From Dryomyza anilis (Eukaryota; Arthropoda; Insecta; Diptera; Dryomyzidae), in NCBI GenBank assembly GCA_951804985.1, contig OX638133.1, positions 13,226,501 to 13,290,500 on the forward strand: 64,000 bases of DNA. The letters run 5' to 3'. The position numbers and the translations under genes were made by a program. The notes below the pieces were generated by a model, which was not told where the DNA came from, searched no databases, and worked only from the letters and a program-made list of their open reading frames with translations. Position 1 is the stretch's first letter. Every line of letters begins with the position of its first letter. Of the stretch, positions 46,761 to 59,390 are shown in pieces.

Positions 46761-47962
46761 ATATTATGTAAATAAATGTCTAAATAAATTTTTACATGAC
46801 AAGTAATGCAAGAGAATAGGTTTTAATAAATTTAAAACCTGTTTTTAACAAGATTCTATCAAGTATATCTATAATAAATTCACAATAAACCTTCCTCAAA
46901 AACATATTATGTTCGTAGAGTTTAAAATTACCAACTGTACGTTAAAATACTCAAATAATGTTTTATAAAAATCTGATAATTTTTGTTTAATAGTATCAAC
47001 ATTGGTATCAATTGATGAATCACATTTTAATTTTACAAATCATCAACTACATTTTGATATATTTAACAATAAACTTTAAATTGAAGTTTTGATCAACATT
47101 TTTGCGAAACATTTTGTATCATATAATACAACCAGCTATTGTCTGGTTATTCATTTAAATTATATATATATTTTTTTAATTATAAATTTAAAATTATAAT
47201 ATAAGTTAGAAAATACATTTACTTTAAATGTGCCAGCATCAAAAACTTTTGCTCAAACTAATAAAAACAAAAAATACATGCATTCCAAAAACTAAACTGA
47301 TTTGTAGATTTGCTATAACTATCGACTATCGTTGTGTTGTTCCGTTTCATTCGTACACTTTAGAAACTTTGTACCCCACAAAGTTTAGACAGCTGAGGTA
47401 AAAAGAATCAAAAACAATGACTGCTCCAAAATTGTTTCACTTTTCGATTGAATTGATGCATTGTTCGTATTTCAATTGTTTGCTCATGCCGAAAAATGCG
47501 ACGACCTACCTAAAAAGTTAGCCTGTCGAATCTAAACTCATCTGAACAGACAGCCACTATATGGGCAATACGCCCCAAAAAGTAAAAAATGATATGAATT
47601 CGTATTTGATGGTGGGGTATATATGGTGAGTAGATGTTGAGTAGATGGCCCAGAGAAATACTAAAATTGTGTGTCATGTATAGAAAAGTTGGCTAATGAA
47701 ATATATAATGTTAAATATTATTCAAATATAAAGAAAAAACATAATGATTGTGTTTCTTAAGCATAATAATTATTGGTAAGTCTTCAAACAATGTATTCAA
47801 TTATAAGAAGTAAAAAAATTGTTAAAAGTATTCTATTTACAATATATTACAATTATTTATATTCTTTAATTAATAAAACTAGAGTAATCAGCCTTTATAG
47901 AAATAGTTAACATTATTTTAAATTAGTTCTTCATAAATTCGATCTTTAAAAAATAGGGTTCT
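46761..47962. other. Downstream flank of the 111-residue gene, no other feature
   Basis: AT-rich then unique DNA (47280-47660). An ATTAAA-type poly(A) signal for the gene may lie at 47865-47870 on the minus strand, about 95 bases past its stop. No other exon was seen. Confidence 0.35.
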
Positions 47963-49803
47963 TCAAACTGGTTGATCTTTTAGCGCATCCATTAGTTGTT
48001 TTATTCGACTGCGATTTGTTAGTTTCCACGATACACAAGCCACTGAAGTTATAAAAAATCCAATTCCTGTGAGAATAGAGAATATATATTTTTTTTATTT
48101 TTATTATATTCGGTACTTTTGTTTACATTATACTCACCAACTAGTAGTATTGCCTCTGATGTGGGATCGTTAAGTGTCTGTGAAACTAAACAGAGTAGTA
48201 TGAGGCCACTTAAGAGACAAAATGAACCAATTGCTGTGGCTAGCGTGATCATTACCAGAATGGGATCCTTGAAGGCATCGACGAATGAAGCACAGAATGA
48301 TGAATCTTGGTTGCCACTGAAAAGAATATGTATTATAGGATTTGTTTAAATTAAGGATATGAACCCTAAAAACTATTTAAACAAAAATATAAGTCTTACA
48401 ATTTCCCAGTATGCCATTCGTTTCTATATCGCAGCGATATTCAACATCAAATAGGACCTACATGCTAGGTAGATATCGATGCGTTCTGTCAGAGTTTTAT
48501 CGATACCAGAAAATTTTAAAAATTGGAACGATACCATTCGTATCGATATCGTTACAAGATCAATGCGAGTAGATGGAGAAATCACACGATACCGAACCCG
48601 TTATCGTAACGATATCGAGCGTCAAATTGGACCTAGATGGTAGGTAAATATCGGAACGTTCTGTCGGAGTTTTCTCGATACGAGAAATTTTTCGAAATTG
48701 GAACGATATCGAAGAAAAAATGAACAAAGTTCGAGATTCCTGCGAAAAATATTGCGATATCGATGTGATAAATATTTAAATATCGTATCTTGTCAAAGAA
48801 TTTGAAGGTACGAAAATGTTTCAAAATTAGAATCGATAAAGCAACGAGATCGAACTTTTTTATCGAAGTTATTCGAGAAAGCATCGAGGTATCGAAGATC
48901 TCCGAGACATGGCAGACTGGGGTATTTTGTCAAAGAATTTGTATGTATGAGCATTTTTAAGAAATAGAATCGATAATGCAACGCGATCGAACTTTTTTAT
49001 CGAAGTGTTCATCGAAGTTCTCCGAGACATGGAAGCCAGGGTATCGATAAAAAAAAATGATCAAATTTCGAGACTGCTGCGCAAAATATTGCGCTATCGA
49101 TGTGATAAATGTTTATATATCGTAACTTGTCAATGAATTTGAAATTTTAAAAATTAGAATCGATAAAGCAACGCGATCGAACTTTTTTATCGAAGTTATT
49201 CGAGAAAACTTTGAGGCATCCGAGATCTCAGAAACATGGCAGACTGGGTTAACGGGAATTTATTAAAATTTGATATTAAATCTAATAAAACTGGTTATTT
49301 TGGAATTAGATTTCAAAAAAATTAAATATTTTAAAATAAACACATTTAACATGATTTTTCCAACCGGCACTCCATACTTTTTTTATTTATAATTTGATGG
49401 TGCTATTTTAGATTGCTATAGACTCTTTTTTCATTTTATGTTATTTATCCTTAAAACAATACTCTATAGTATAGTGTATCATTTTTAGAAAATTATATTC
49501 CAAATTTTGAACAATTTTTAGCTACTTTATAGAAAAACTCCAGAATTTTTTAGAATTTTTTGCTAAAACTAAAAAGGGTTTTTGTCTTATAATTGAAATG
49601 AACCTTTTTTTATGCACACAGATATCTAGATCAAAACTCTTTTTTTTTTTGTATTTTAGATATTTTTTAAAATAATTTCACTAATTTTCGATTTCCTGAA
49701 TTTCTTGAAAAAAAAAGTTTAAAATTTTTATTTTTTTAAATTTCACACACCTCGCTTCCGCATAACTAGGCGGATTTACTCTTACAACACGTCCGACTTC
49801 CAT
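47963..49803 (-). CDS. Three-exon gene for a 111-residue two-TM protein with PPxY motif
   Basis: Coding exons (minus): 49751-49803, 48138-48316, 47963-48066. Borders are GT-AG: the last acceptor is CTCTATTCTCACAG, the first ends TTTTCAG, donors are GTGTGTG and GTGAGTAT. Introns are 1434 and 71 bases. Phases fit at both joins, giving one frame from ATG 49803 to TGA 47963. The chosen ATG has A at -3 and G at +4; an in-frame ATG at 49932 would add 43 residues but has a poor context. The protein starts MEVGRVVRVNPPSYAEAS (PPSY at residues 11-14), then a short polar part, TM1 about residues 37-62, an 8-10 residue polar loop, TM2 about 73-91, and a basic tail (KLTNRSRIK) ending KDQPV. PPxY motifs are known to bind WW domains of NEDD4-type ubiquitin ligases; a cytosolic N-terminus is inferred. 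I do not recognise the family. It probably resides in an internal or plasma membrane. Confidence 0.78.
48415..49250 (+). repeat. Dispersed TATCGAT-rich repeat in intron 1, partly tandem
   Basis: The block AATCGATAA(A/T)GCAACG, then GATCGAACTTTTTTATCGAA, then GAGACATGGCAGACTGGG is present about three times (48830-48920, 48965-49040, 49150-49250). TATCGATA occurs near 48495, 48547 and 49042. The minus frames at 48633-48981 translate this repeat and are not exons. Confidence 0.7.
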
Positions 49804-50460
49804 GATGTAAATTAGAAAACTGGCTCCACTTCGCCACCTCGAACGACACGATGCACGCGCGCTCAGTGCTCTACTCCAAAATACATCCTCCCCATAGTAC
49901 GGCGCTCCATATGTTATGCACGTCTTTCGCATCTATTTTGAAAACTTTGACATGTGATGACACCGTTTTCTAAATATAAACCTAAACAAACGTCATCGAG
50001 GCGCTCGCTTGCTCGCTCGCGACGAAGACATTTTAATGGAGTCTGCAGACCCCAAAATAACTGCAGACGCTCGTGCCACTAAAATTATTTTTAGATTATT
50101 CATCACTATACTTGTCCCGTTCTAACTCTCCCTCTTTTTGTCGCTCGCCTGATTTTTACGTAATGATCTAAGGCGCAGAGTGCATTAAAGAACGGAACTA
50201 AAGTAACGATTTCTTAAAGTTGTTTTATTTTTAGTTTCTTTTAATGGATATAGAATCATTTCCGCGGAGTAACTGTGAAAATTGAATTAACAAGAGGGAG
50301 ATGGAGAGCTCTTTTGGGAGTAGTGTACAATTGTATTTTGGGGAAATGTAAATAAATTTCGATAATTATAGAGGCATCTGTTTGGAGAAACCAGGATCTG
50401 AGTTGAGTGCAATGAACCTAGACGTATTGTACGTTTTATTTAGTTCCTCAATTGTTAAGA
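49804..50460. promoter_or_regulatory. 5' flank of the 111-residue gene, CpG-richer
   Basis: This stretch is much richer in CG than its surroundings (GAGGCGCTCGCTTGCTCGCTC near 50000, GACGCACGC-like phrases at 49850) and follows the first coding exon, so it is the likely promoter and 5' UTR. A short plus-strand frame (MDIESFPRSN, ATG at 50244) after TTTTATTTTTAG could be a divergent exon, but that is weak. Confidence 0.4.
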
Positions 50461-50966
50461 ACTTTGATTTTTTTTTTAGAATAAAATTTAAAATAAACAT
50501 TTATAAATCGAATATTGTTCTATAAAGTAATTTAATGTAAAAAGTACACTTGTTTGATTTATTTTATAATATATTATAGATATTTGTATTTTTAAAGTTG
50601 TTATTTAAACTATTTTCATAAAATTTCACAAATTGTTTAAAGTTTTTGCAGTTCTTTTGTTTAATTAATGTTTAGAAAAACTTTAAACTAGTCTTCAATT
50701 AAATAGAAAACCAAAAAAAGTTTTTGGGAAATATTAAATGTGTTCGAAAACTTTTTCAAAACTAATTCAAGCAGCAAATGACGTTGAACATCCTCAGTTT
50801 AGCCATACAACAGTACACAGAACACTAACATATAACGCAATACAACATTGTTTCTCAAACTAAAGTCCACAGTTGCCTTGGGTATAGTCAGAACATTTGA
50901 ACAAAATTTTTTATAATATAATAAAAATTGACAAACACTGTTTGTAAAATGTGAAAATGTTTGTAT

Positions 50967-51690
50967 ACACACACAGAAAAAAAATGTACATCATATTGAT
51001 GAATGCCGTTCTTCAAACCATGATTCATTGTATTGAAGAACCATTCATAATATTAATGACTATCGACATCAATGTTATGAATGCGATAATAAATATGATG
51101 AACGCTTGGTAACTGTCGAAAAAGTGTTCTACAATATGATGAACTGTAAGTGAAGAATAAGTTTCATCATATTAATGAATAAATACATAAAATACAATAT
51201 ATATGTACATCATATTCAAGAATGCTATTCACCAAACCAAATTCTAATCAAATTATTTAGTTTCGATAATTTTTGGCCAACTTCTCAAATTTTAAATAGT
51301 TCTTGTGTGTTATTTCTTATATAATGCTTGATCGAGATGAATGCAATATTTATTTTAAGACATTTTGTAAAATAATATAAATTTTTTTATTTGAAAAATT
51401 CGTAAATAAAATTTTCATCAATTAATATAATTTGAAAACAAAATATTAGTTCAACAATATTCATCATATGGAATATTATATTAAAACAATTTATAAAAAA
51501 AAAAATTAATTATTCATAGATATTATGATTGTATTCATCAATATGATGATTTAAATTCATTGCAATGAATATTCTGTTATTCACTATAATGTTCGATAGT
51601 ACGAATAATTTCATATATTAATGAATATATTCATAAATATGTCATCAATATGATGAATTCATAATATTTATGAATAAATTTGTGCAGTGT
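50967..51690 (+). mobile_element. TIR element with palindromic TTCATAATATTAATGA motifs
   Basis: Begins ACACAGAAAAAAAATGTACA and ends near TTTGTGCAGTGT. The interior is full of (T)TCATAATATTWATGAAT and ATCATATTGATGAAT palindromes. A truncated copy is at 51918-52095 and another at 60480-60775. Non-coding. Confidence 0.6.
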
Positions 51691-51917
51691 ATAATACACT
51701 TGAAATTAAAATAAATATTTTGTAACTATATTAATACAGTATGCATAATCATTTTATTTTTTGATCGAATTTCATACGATTGTATTAAAGTTTTCACTCA
51801 AAATATTTAAATTCGATTTGGGAATGTTTCTTAACCGAATGGTAATCATTTAAGAGAAAGCGACTTGAATTCATTGTCATACGAAATTCGATCGATATCT
51901 TAAACATACCCCTCAGA

Positions 51918-52095
51918 TACACAGACAAAAAATGTACATCATATTGATGAATTCCGTTATTCAAACCATAATTCATTGTATTGAAGAACCATTCATAATA
52001 TTAATGACTAACGCCATTATTGTTATGAATGCTATCATAAATATGAGGAACGCTTGGTAACTGTCGAAAAAGTGTTCTTCAATATGATGTTTTTT
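51918..52095 (+). mobile_element. Truncated copy of the 50967 element
   Basis: The first about 175 bases match 50967-51145, including GTAACTGTCGAAAAAGTGTTC, then stop in a T-rich run. Confidence 0.75.
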
Positions 52096-52503
52096 CGATT
52101 TTTTTTTTCGAAATTTTTTTTATTGACATTTTTATTATACTTTATCGCGACTCAATCGTGGTTTACAGTTGAGATGATTGTGAATGAGTGTGAGTATACC
52201 AAAAAATACAGTGAGTAAGTGTATGTTAGTGCAATATATTTAAATAAAAAATCTCAATTACAATTTTTTGCGATTTTTCTATATTTTTGCTGAACTACTA
52301 AATGAGTAGTACTATCCCTTGAACTCTGAAGACTTTAGGAAGGCGTCTTCTCATTATTCAGAACTATAATAAATCGAACCCTTGCTAATCGACATCTAGC
52401 CACCCCTTCTTTAACTCAGAATAAGTTGCAAGGTTTCAGGCAACAATTGATCTAACCCCCCGTACTTAGTATGGGCTAGTCAATTTTTGTGGGGTTATGT
52501 CAA

Positions 52504-52776
52504 GCCGCGGTGGCTCAGTGGTTAGTGCGTTCGACTGCGAGCCGGCAGGTCCCCGGTTCAAGCCTGGACTGGGGCTAACAACATCTTTTCATAGAAACAT
52601 TTTTCTATACCGCGCTACCTCTCGTCAGTAAATGGCAAACCTACGAGAGTAAAACCATTGCCTATGAAAAGCTCTCACCCGCCGTTCGGATTACAAATAT
52701 AACACGCACAGCTCAAAATGGTGAGAGAGCTCGGCCTAAGTTCTTATAGAACTGTAGTGCCAAACTATTATTATTA
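52504..52776 (+). mobile_element. tRNA-derived SINE with 9-bp target duplication
   Basis: Starts GCCGCGGTGGCTCAGTGGTT (A box) and has GGTCCCCGGTTCAAGCC (B box) about 34 bases on, resembling a tRNA-Cys-like head (GACTGCGA). The body has CATCTTTTCATAGAAACA and ends in TTATTATTAT. TTATGTCAA flanks both sides (52495-52503 and 52777-52785). Confidence 0.9.
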
Positions 52777-52924
52777 TTATGTCAATAGTTTTTGAATGGT
52801 TTCATAGAAATGGATTTTATTTTTTTTGATATACCCATTTTTGTAAAAAGTGTTATTTTCAATTTCAAATATACATACATGAAAACTCTATATTGACTTC
52901 CTTTTGTTTATTAAGTTTAGTTTA

Positions 52925-53300
52925 ATTTCGTGTGGGGTCCCGTTTTTATTCGAGTAATATATGTAGTAACCAAAAAAATCGCTTCAAAAATTGTTTTTCC
53001 CAAAGTCAATTCATCCCTGATAAATTCTACTCCGTACTATTCTTTTATTGATAATTTTTTTCCAGAGATAATTTTCCCGAGAGACAATTCTCAAAGATTT
53101 TACACGAATTCTTCACCGGAGAATTATTCTTCGAGGAAATTTTTACCATTCTATATGAACAGCACATCGAAAGTCTTTCACATCTCCATCTCCGTTAAAA
53201 ATTGAGATATATTTTATCAAAATCCCTATTATTGCCTTTTAAAGATGTAGGTTGTATTGGAGGTGCCACGCCCGGTCTACCAATCTCACCAACATTACAA
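52925..53300 (-). mobile_element. Decayed Helitron fragment of the 1110/14588 family
   Basis: GTGGGGTCCCGT near the end, TAGTAACCAAA, a series of TTCTAC/GAGACAATTCTC phrases, and GGAGGTGCCACGCCC match the non-satellite part of copy 1. The minisatellite is absent. Confidence 0.6.
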
Positions 53301-54043
53301 AGGAAATAATGAATGCTAATATTCCAATATGTTTTTAAGATAATTAGATCTAAACTCGGAAAATTTGTATTTTTTTTCTTTGTTAGAGAATTTTTCTATC
53401 ATTTAGTATTTAATGTATTTATGTTTATTAAACTAATTATAAAAATTACTAACTTTTATTCTAATTGATACATCTTTTAAAATATGCCCTGCGAACATAA
53501 TTGTTGTACTCTTTTGTTAAATCAATTTTCAATAAAAATACGAATGTCCCTAATCTGAAAATATCACTTCTTCATATCTAAAGTAAGCTTATTCTTATTT
53601 CATACTCAGTATTTTTTTTCTATTACCTAGCGTTTTGGAGAAATATTCAGTTAAAACGGCTATTTTCAAGTAATTTGTATGTAAAATATACAAGCATTTT
53701 AAATTTGAACATTTTATGACGGAAACTAGTTGATAGAGCATATTTTAAAAATTAGAACCGATACTTAAAAGTTAGTAATTTTCTTTGTTAATTTGAACTA
53801 TGCTCTGCATAACCATAAATCATTTTCTTATTTATCATTAGATTTACAATGTTAAAAAATCGACCAAAATATAGTCTAAAATCGACCAAAAATTGTCTAA
53901 AAAAAATCAATATTTTTCGAGTTTAGTTTCAAACATCTTAAAAATCTATCGGAATAATAGTATTTGTCGGTATATAGTGTTGATAATTGTGATCAGTATT
54001 GCGCTTACAGGTTTTTGGAAAACTGGTTGTATAAGGGCCTGTA
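53301..54043. other. AT-rich DNA, nothing supported
   Basis: About 53560-54040 resembles, in reverse, sequence at 13200-13560 (ATTTATCATTAGAT, TATGCTCTGCATAACCAT), so it is probably a further diverged repeat. No gene. Confidence 0.4.
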
Positions 54044-54760
54044 TTTTTTATATCCTACACTAAGAGTGAAAGGGTATATTCAGTTTGGTACGCCGTTTGT
54101 AACACCCTGAAAAAAGCATCTCTGGTATGGCAAAGTATACATATTCTTGATCAGCATGACCTCCTGAGTCGATTTAACGATACCCGTCTGTCCGTCTGTC
54201 CTTCTGTCTGTCTGTTAAAATCACGATTACAGAAAAAGTTGAAGAGCTAGAGCAATGAAACTTTAGATTTAGATTACATATATATCTAAGCTCTCTGAAC
54301 AAGAAATTTGGTCATGATCGCTCTATTGTGACCTGAGAACCGATTACTTATGTTCAAATACCTCATATAAAATTTACATCTACAAATCAATTTTACTGTA
54401 TACGTGCTTAGGTAAACTTTTTTGGTCAAATATATATTGACATTTTGCTCAAATACATGAAAAAATTGTTTTCCAACGAAACGACTTGTGGTTCCCAAAA
54501 AAAAAATTCTACACCTACCCATTTGTAAATATGGGTATCAAATGAAAGAAAATTCTTCAGGGATGGAAAGTTTGTAGTTATTTTCAGGATTCGTATACCC
54601 TGGTGACCTATATACCACTCTGAATGGTAACCACACATATGTGTAGGGTAATTATAGTCGGCTTAGACCGACTATACTTTTGATAATCCTAACTATCATA
54701 ATAACACCAAATTTTAAATTTCCCATGTGATCAACTTCCCAACTGGTTTTATTCTAATAA
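54044..54760 (-). repeat. Long dispersed fly repeat, copy 2
   Basis: Reverse-orientation copy of the family at 31552, intact across the position where a MITE sits in that copy. Frames at 54286-54638 are repeat translations. Confidence 0.85.
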
Positions 54761-56869
54761 AGAAAATGGTCTTAAAGTTCGAGTGCAATTTTCTTAAAAA
54801 CGGTACGTAATAGGAAAAAACTGAGTATGCAGTCAAAATCAACAACCGTTAATTATATAGAACTGATGTATGGAATGTCCATGGCAAATATTTGTTCTCA
54901 TTTTTTGGAGTGTTGTTCAAATGTACCTTTTTGGAAGAAAATCAAAGCGTATCTCACTTTACCCAGTATCCCCCCAAAAAAAAATAGTATACTCAAAATA
55001 AAAAGTCTGCTATTAATAGCAAACTCTGAATGCTTAATTTTAGCAATCTTTAAATTGCAGTTACAGCATACTTTTATTTGTAATAGCGAACTGTTTGCTG
55101 GGAATCTTAGTTCTGCTAGTGATCAAGATCGGGCTAGTGTCACTGATGCGCATATAGCTAGTGTATCTAACCCGCACTAGATGGCGCCTTAGTCACGAAA
55201 CGCTGTCTATAAAGACTCTTAATCGACAACATGTTTTGCTGTTCCAGCAAATATTTTTGCTCAATTGGCAACCTTTTTTGCAACTGTTACATACTTTTTA
55301 TTTTCAGTGTACATAAATAATTTAAATTCCATTTAAATATTTTAAAATCATTATTTTTTTTTTAGATACTGGTGCACAAACTAAAAATTTTTAAATTATA
55401 AATTTTTTAAATTTCCAAATAGTTGTAAGTAAATATGTGAATATTTTGACCCTAATATCCTCACATTTACTATTGATTTTCTCACTGTGCATTCACTTAC
55501 ATAGTGTATATGTGTTTGCGGCAATTCAGTCATCAACATAATGAATATATTAAATAGTGTCAGTCGTCAGCTGCCAGACGACACAGAGTCAGTCTGTGCA
55601 AAATAATGCATCGATGTGGGTGTCACGCCAGTGGTGGCGTGAGTGCGCAGTATAATGGTCAGTGTTGCCAGCAAAGTCTGATGCAGTAGCTGCTGCCAAC
55701 CACACTGTAATTAAATAAATTAAATCACTAGTTGAAACTGTGAAACACTGAAGAATGGCACTGGCGAAACAGTTGAAAATTTAAGGCGGAAACAAAATAA
55801 ATTGAAGCTGCAAAGTTTTTCAACATCATACGAAAAACTTTGCAATATTTAATATTGGGCTGTCTTTAATTAGCCTCTGTAATAAAAACGTTAAAATTAT
55901 TTAAATTCTTTGTAAATTAATTAAACAAAAATAAAAGTAAATTGTTGAATGAAATTTAATTAAATTGTATTAATTTACAAAAAAAAGTCACTAAAGTATT
56001 ACCGGTCCAACATAGTTTTCCACTACGTACGACGGACAATGCAAATCCTTGACAACACTGATAAATTCAATTAAACAATCTCAGTTGAACGATTTCAATT
56101 ATAATCCTTTATTCTATTGGACACTCAGTTTGAGTGGCATTCAATGCGGAACATTAGACGCATGAGCATCCGAACACACACACACACAGAACCAGGCTCT
56201 CGTCGTGAGTGCCGACAGGAAGAGCGAACGAGTGAACGAACGAACGAACGTACGAGAGCGCGCGCGGCAAAAGGACGACACCGAGACTATTGAATATATT
56301 TGCACGAATGATTTTTCAATGGCTTTCAATTTATCTACTAATTTGCATTTTGCATCGATTTGGTTTTGGGGCATGAATGAGAGGTTTATGGGGCTTGGTT
56401 GGATCGGTCGTCCATCGGTCGTACGTTGAAATGAATGAGGCTGGATTTGTTTTTGAATAGTGAGGGCGTTGTTGACAGTGGGTGAAAACGTTACGGCTTT
56501 TAAATAAAAGCCACATCAATGTTGTCCCCTAATTGGTATTGAATTGCCGGCAACGAGTATCGTACAAATTGAATTCATGATCCGATGATGCGATGCTGAT
56601 GATGAGGATGATGCTGCTGCTCTTCACATGAAAAGGTAATTAGTACCCACACACACAAATGAAGGCAACAAAGAAGATTTTATTTGACATTTAATTAAAT
56701 CGAACAACGTATGTTTTATATTAATTAGGTTTGAACTAAAATTTGGCTAAAATGGTTTTTGAATTCTTTAGTGTACACCCAAAAATAAAATGTATTAAAA
56801 TAAACTAATAAAAATGTTAATAATTACATTTAGAGTTGTTTTACTTTTAAAAACAATTGATCTGTTTAA
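54761..56869. other. Unique region; GC-richer islands 55080-55200 and 55440-56650
   Basis: A 117-codon plus frame at 54827-55180 starts in repeat-like sequence and has no clear splice support. 55440-55800 and 56000-56650 are non-repetitive, with TCACGCCAGTGGTGGCGTGA (a perfect 8-bp hairpin at 55623-55642), GAACGAACGAACG and GATGATGAGGATGATGC runs. Likely intergenic, intronic or regulatory; no gene can be assigned. Confidence 0.35.
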
Positions 56870-57005
56870 ACCCTACACTCAGAGTAAAAGGGTATATTCA
56901 GTTTTGGCATCTATTTGTACATAACTTCCAGAAGGAGCGGCCTATCCGTTACATATATTCTTGATTAGCATGAGCTTCTAAGTCGATTTTGCGATGTACA
57001 CTGAG
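56870..57005 (-). repeat. Fragment of the long dispersed repeat
   Basis: CCCTACACTCAGAGTAAAAG, GGGTATATTCAGTTTTGG and AGCATGAGCTTCTAAGTCGA match one end of the family. Cut off at the TIR element that follows. Confidence 0.75.
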
Positions 57006-57309
57006 AAAAAAAACATACTTTAAAATTAAGAGAAAAATTGTAAAACTGAAATTAAACCCAATGCTTTAAAATTAAACGATATTGTTTTCAATTTAATCAC
57101 ATTAGTTTTAAAATCTAGAATTCCTGATATGCCCCTAAAAGTATGCAGCATTTACGCTGTTAAATGCAATGTGAAATGCATGCAACATACATCTAGGGGC
57201 AGCATTTACGCGTTAAACTCAAATTATGTGTTCGATGTCACCCTGCCATATTATTCATAACCCCTTTTTCTTTAAATTTGGTTGGATTTATTACTTTCTC
57301 ACTGTATAA
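56998..57309 (+). mobile_element. Small TIR element (TACACTGAGAAAA/TTTCTCACTGTA)
   Basis: Imperfect inverted ends next to TA bases. A GC-richer centre has two CAGCATTTACGC phrases and inverted CCCCTA(A)/(T)AGGGG. Non-coding; the inner part may be a separate insertion. Confidence 0.45.
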
Positions 57310-58659
57310 TAGGCAGACATGCAACTAGATAGGGTGTACGAGCTCCTGACTTTTGTAGCAGATGTAAGGACGAGGAGGAAGAGAATACCACTCTTTAGCT
57401 CCTCTCTATATGGCCAGGCCCGTAGCCTGGGGGGTTATAGGGGGGATTATAGGGTTTATTTTTTCAAGTTTTCAATTAACTCTATTTTTAAAAAAATTAT
57501 GATCTGACCTTTCCCAGAATCCAACTACGTCATTGTAATTTTTTTTGTAGTAGGGTATTCGAAAAGTCTCAAAAGGATCCAATTTGACAAAAAGAAAATA
57601 TCCAATGACGCAGATCTAGTTAAACTTCAAAGTGATAAATATGCTCATTTTTTTTCCCTCCATAAAAGGTATATATAAAAAAAAAATGTACATGCATGAC
57701 AATATAGCACCCCATTCCATAACATGCTAATTCGATTAAAACTATTTTTAATGTTATTCTATTTTTGAATTCTTTATATCATATCAAATTTTGATACGGA
57801 TCGGTCGATCCTATCCCAAATTATAACCAACAATTTTCTTAGCATAAATGAACAATTTTAAAAACTCAATTAGAAGTTTTTGAATTTATAATTTCCTAAG
57901 TACACTTACCAATTTTGGTTTTTTTGTTAATGGGAGTGTCGATATCGTTCATATATTTGCAGAAAAACGTTTCCCATTTCCGTTTTAGTTATTCGTGTCA
58001 TATTCCAAAATTGATTTAAGATTTGAAAATACATAATCCAAATGAATAAAAATTAAAAAAAAAAATATTTATATGCGCGATTGTATTTTCTGGAACTCAC
58101 TTTTAAAAATTAATATATTTTTCAATTACTGAATGGTATTGAAAATTGTAACGATCGGTAAATTGTTACCTGTGACCCGACAACTTATGCTCAAACACTT
58201 TATCTAAAACGAACATTTGCAGGTGAATTTTACATTATACAATTCGAAGTAAACTTTTTTTACAACACCCATTTACTTTTTGACTAAATAATTTCATAAA
58301 AATCTAAATTCGGTACACCTTCCTTTTCTTACATATGAGCATTTCCTGCGGTTCCGGATGGGACATTCGTACGCTTAAAACTTTAATATATCAAAGGAAA
58401 ATTAATGAATTTACTTGATATTTTCTTTTGTAAGTTTTATTTAAATAGAACTATACATTTGCAAAAATAAAAGAATTATATACGGTAGATAAAAAAAAAA
58501 TAAATAGTGGTCGTTCTTATTTTCGGGATATGTGAACCCTGGAAACTTACGTCAAAAATAGCAGAGAGATATAAATCCCAGTGATAATTCACAAATGGAA
58601 TGTATTATTTACATTACTAAAATTTTATAAAAATTTTCAACAAAATTCTATTCGAATTT
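57310..58659. other. AT-rich DNA with a diverged long-repeat piece at about 58150-58350
   Basis: The 62-codon plus frame at 57319-57507 includes a GGGGGG-rich patch but no supporting signals. The late part resembles the family at 58660 with heavy change. Confidence 0.4.
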
Positions 58660-59390
58660 TATTTTTATATCCTACACTAAGAGTGAAAGGGTATATTCAG
58701 TTTGGTACGCCATTTATAACACCCTGAAAAAATAATCTCCGGTATGGACAAGTATATATATTCTTGATCAGCATGACCTCCTGAGTCGATTTAGCGATGT
58801 CCGTCTGTCCGTATGTATGCCCGTCTGTCCTTCTGTCCTTCTGTCTGTCTGTTGAAATCACGATTACAGATAAAGTTGAGCTAGAGCAATGAAACTTTAG
58901 ATTTAGATTACTTGTATATCTAAGCTGTCTGAACAAGAAAATTGGCATAATCGGTCTATTGTGACCGGTTCTCAGGTCACCACTTATGTTCAAATACTTC
59001 AAATAAAATTTACATCTACGAATCAATTTTACTCTATACGTGCTTAGGTAAACTTTTTTGGTCAAATATATATTGACATTATGCTCAAATAAATGAAAAA
59101 ATGTTTTCCCACGAAATGACTTGTGGTTCCCAAAAAAAAAAAAATCGAAATTCCGTACACCTACCCATTTGTAAATATGGGTATCAAATGAAAGAAATTT
59201 CTTCAGGGATGGAAAGTTTGTAGTTATTTTCAGGATTCGAATACCCTGGTGACCTATATACCACTTTGAATGGTAACCACACATATGTGTAGGGTATTTA
59301 TATTTATTTTGATAATCCTAACTATCATAATTACACCTACTTTAAAATTTCCCATGTGATCTAACCTTCCCAACTGGTTCTTTTTATAAC
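58660..59390 (-). repeat. Long dispersed fly repeat, copy 3
   Basis: Near-complete reverse-orientation copy with the GTCTGTCC/GTCTGTCTG run and GTAACCACACATATGTGTAG. The 195-codon minus frame at 58697-59284 crosses this repeat and is not a gene: it reads through the satellite-like run and shares its sequence with the other copies. Confidence 0.88.

Noticed and set aside
52504..52580. Functional tRNA-Cys gene
   Set aside because: Followed by a SINE body shared with other copies, and the anticodon arm does not pair properly.
58697..59284. 195-codon minus frame with Cys/His-rich start
   Set aside because: Lies wholly in a dispersed repeat that is present at 31552, 54044 and 61114 with frame breaks.
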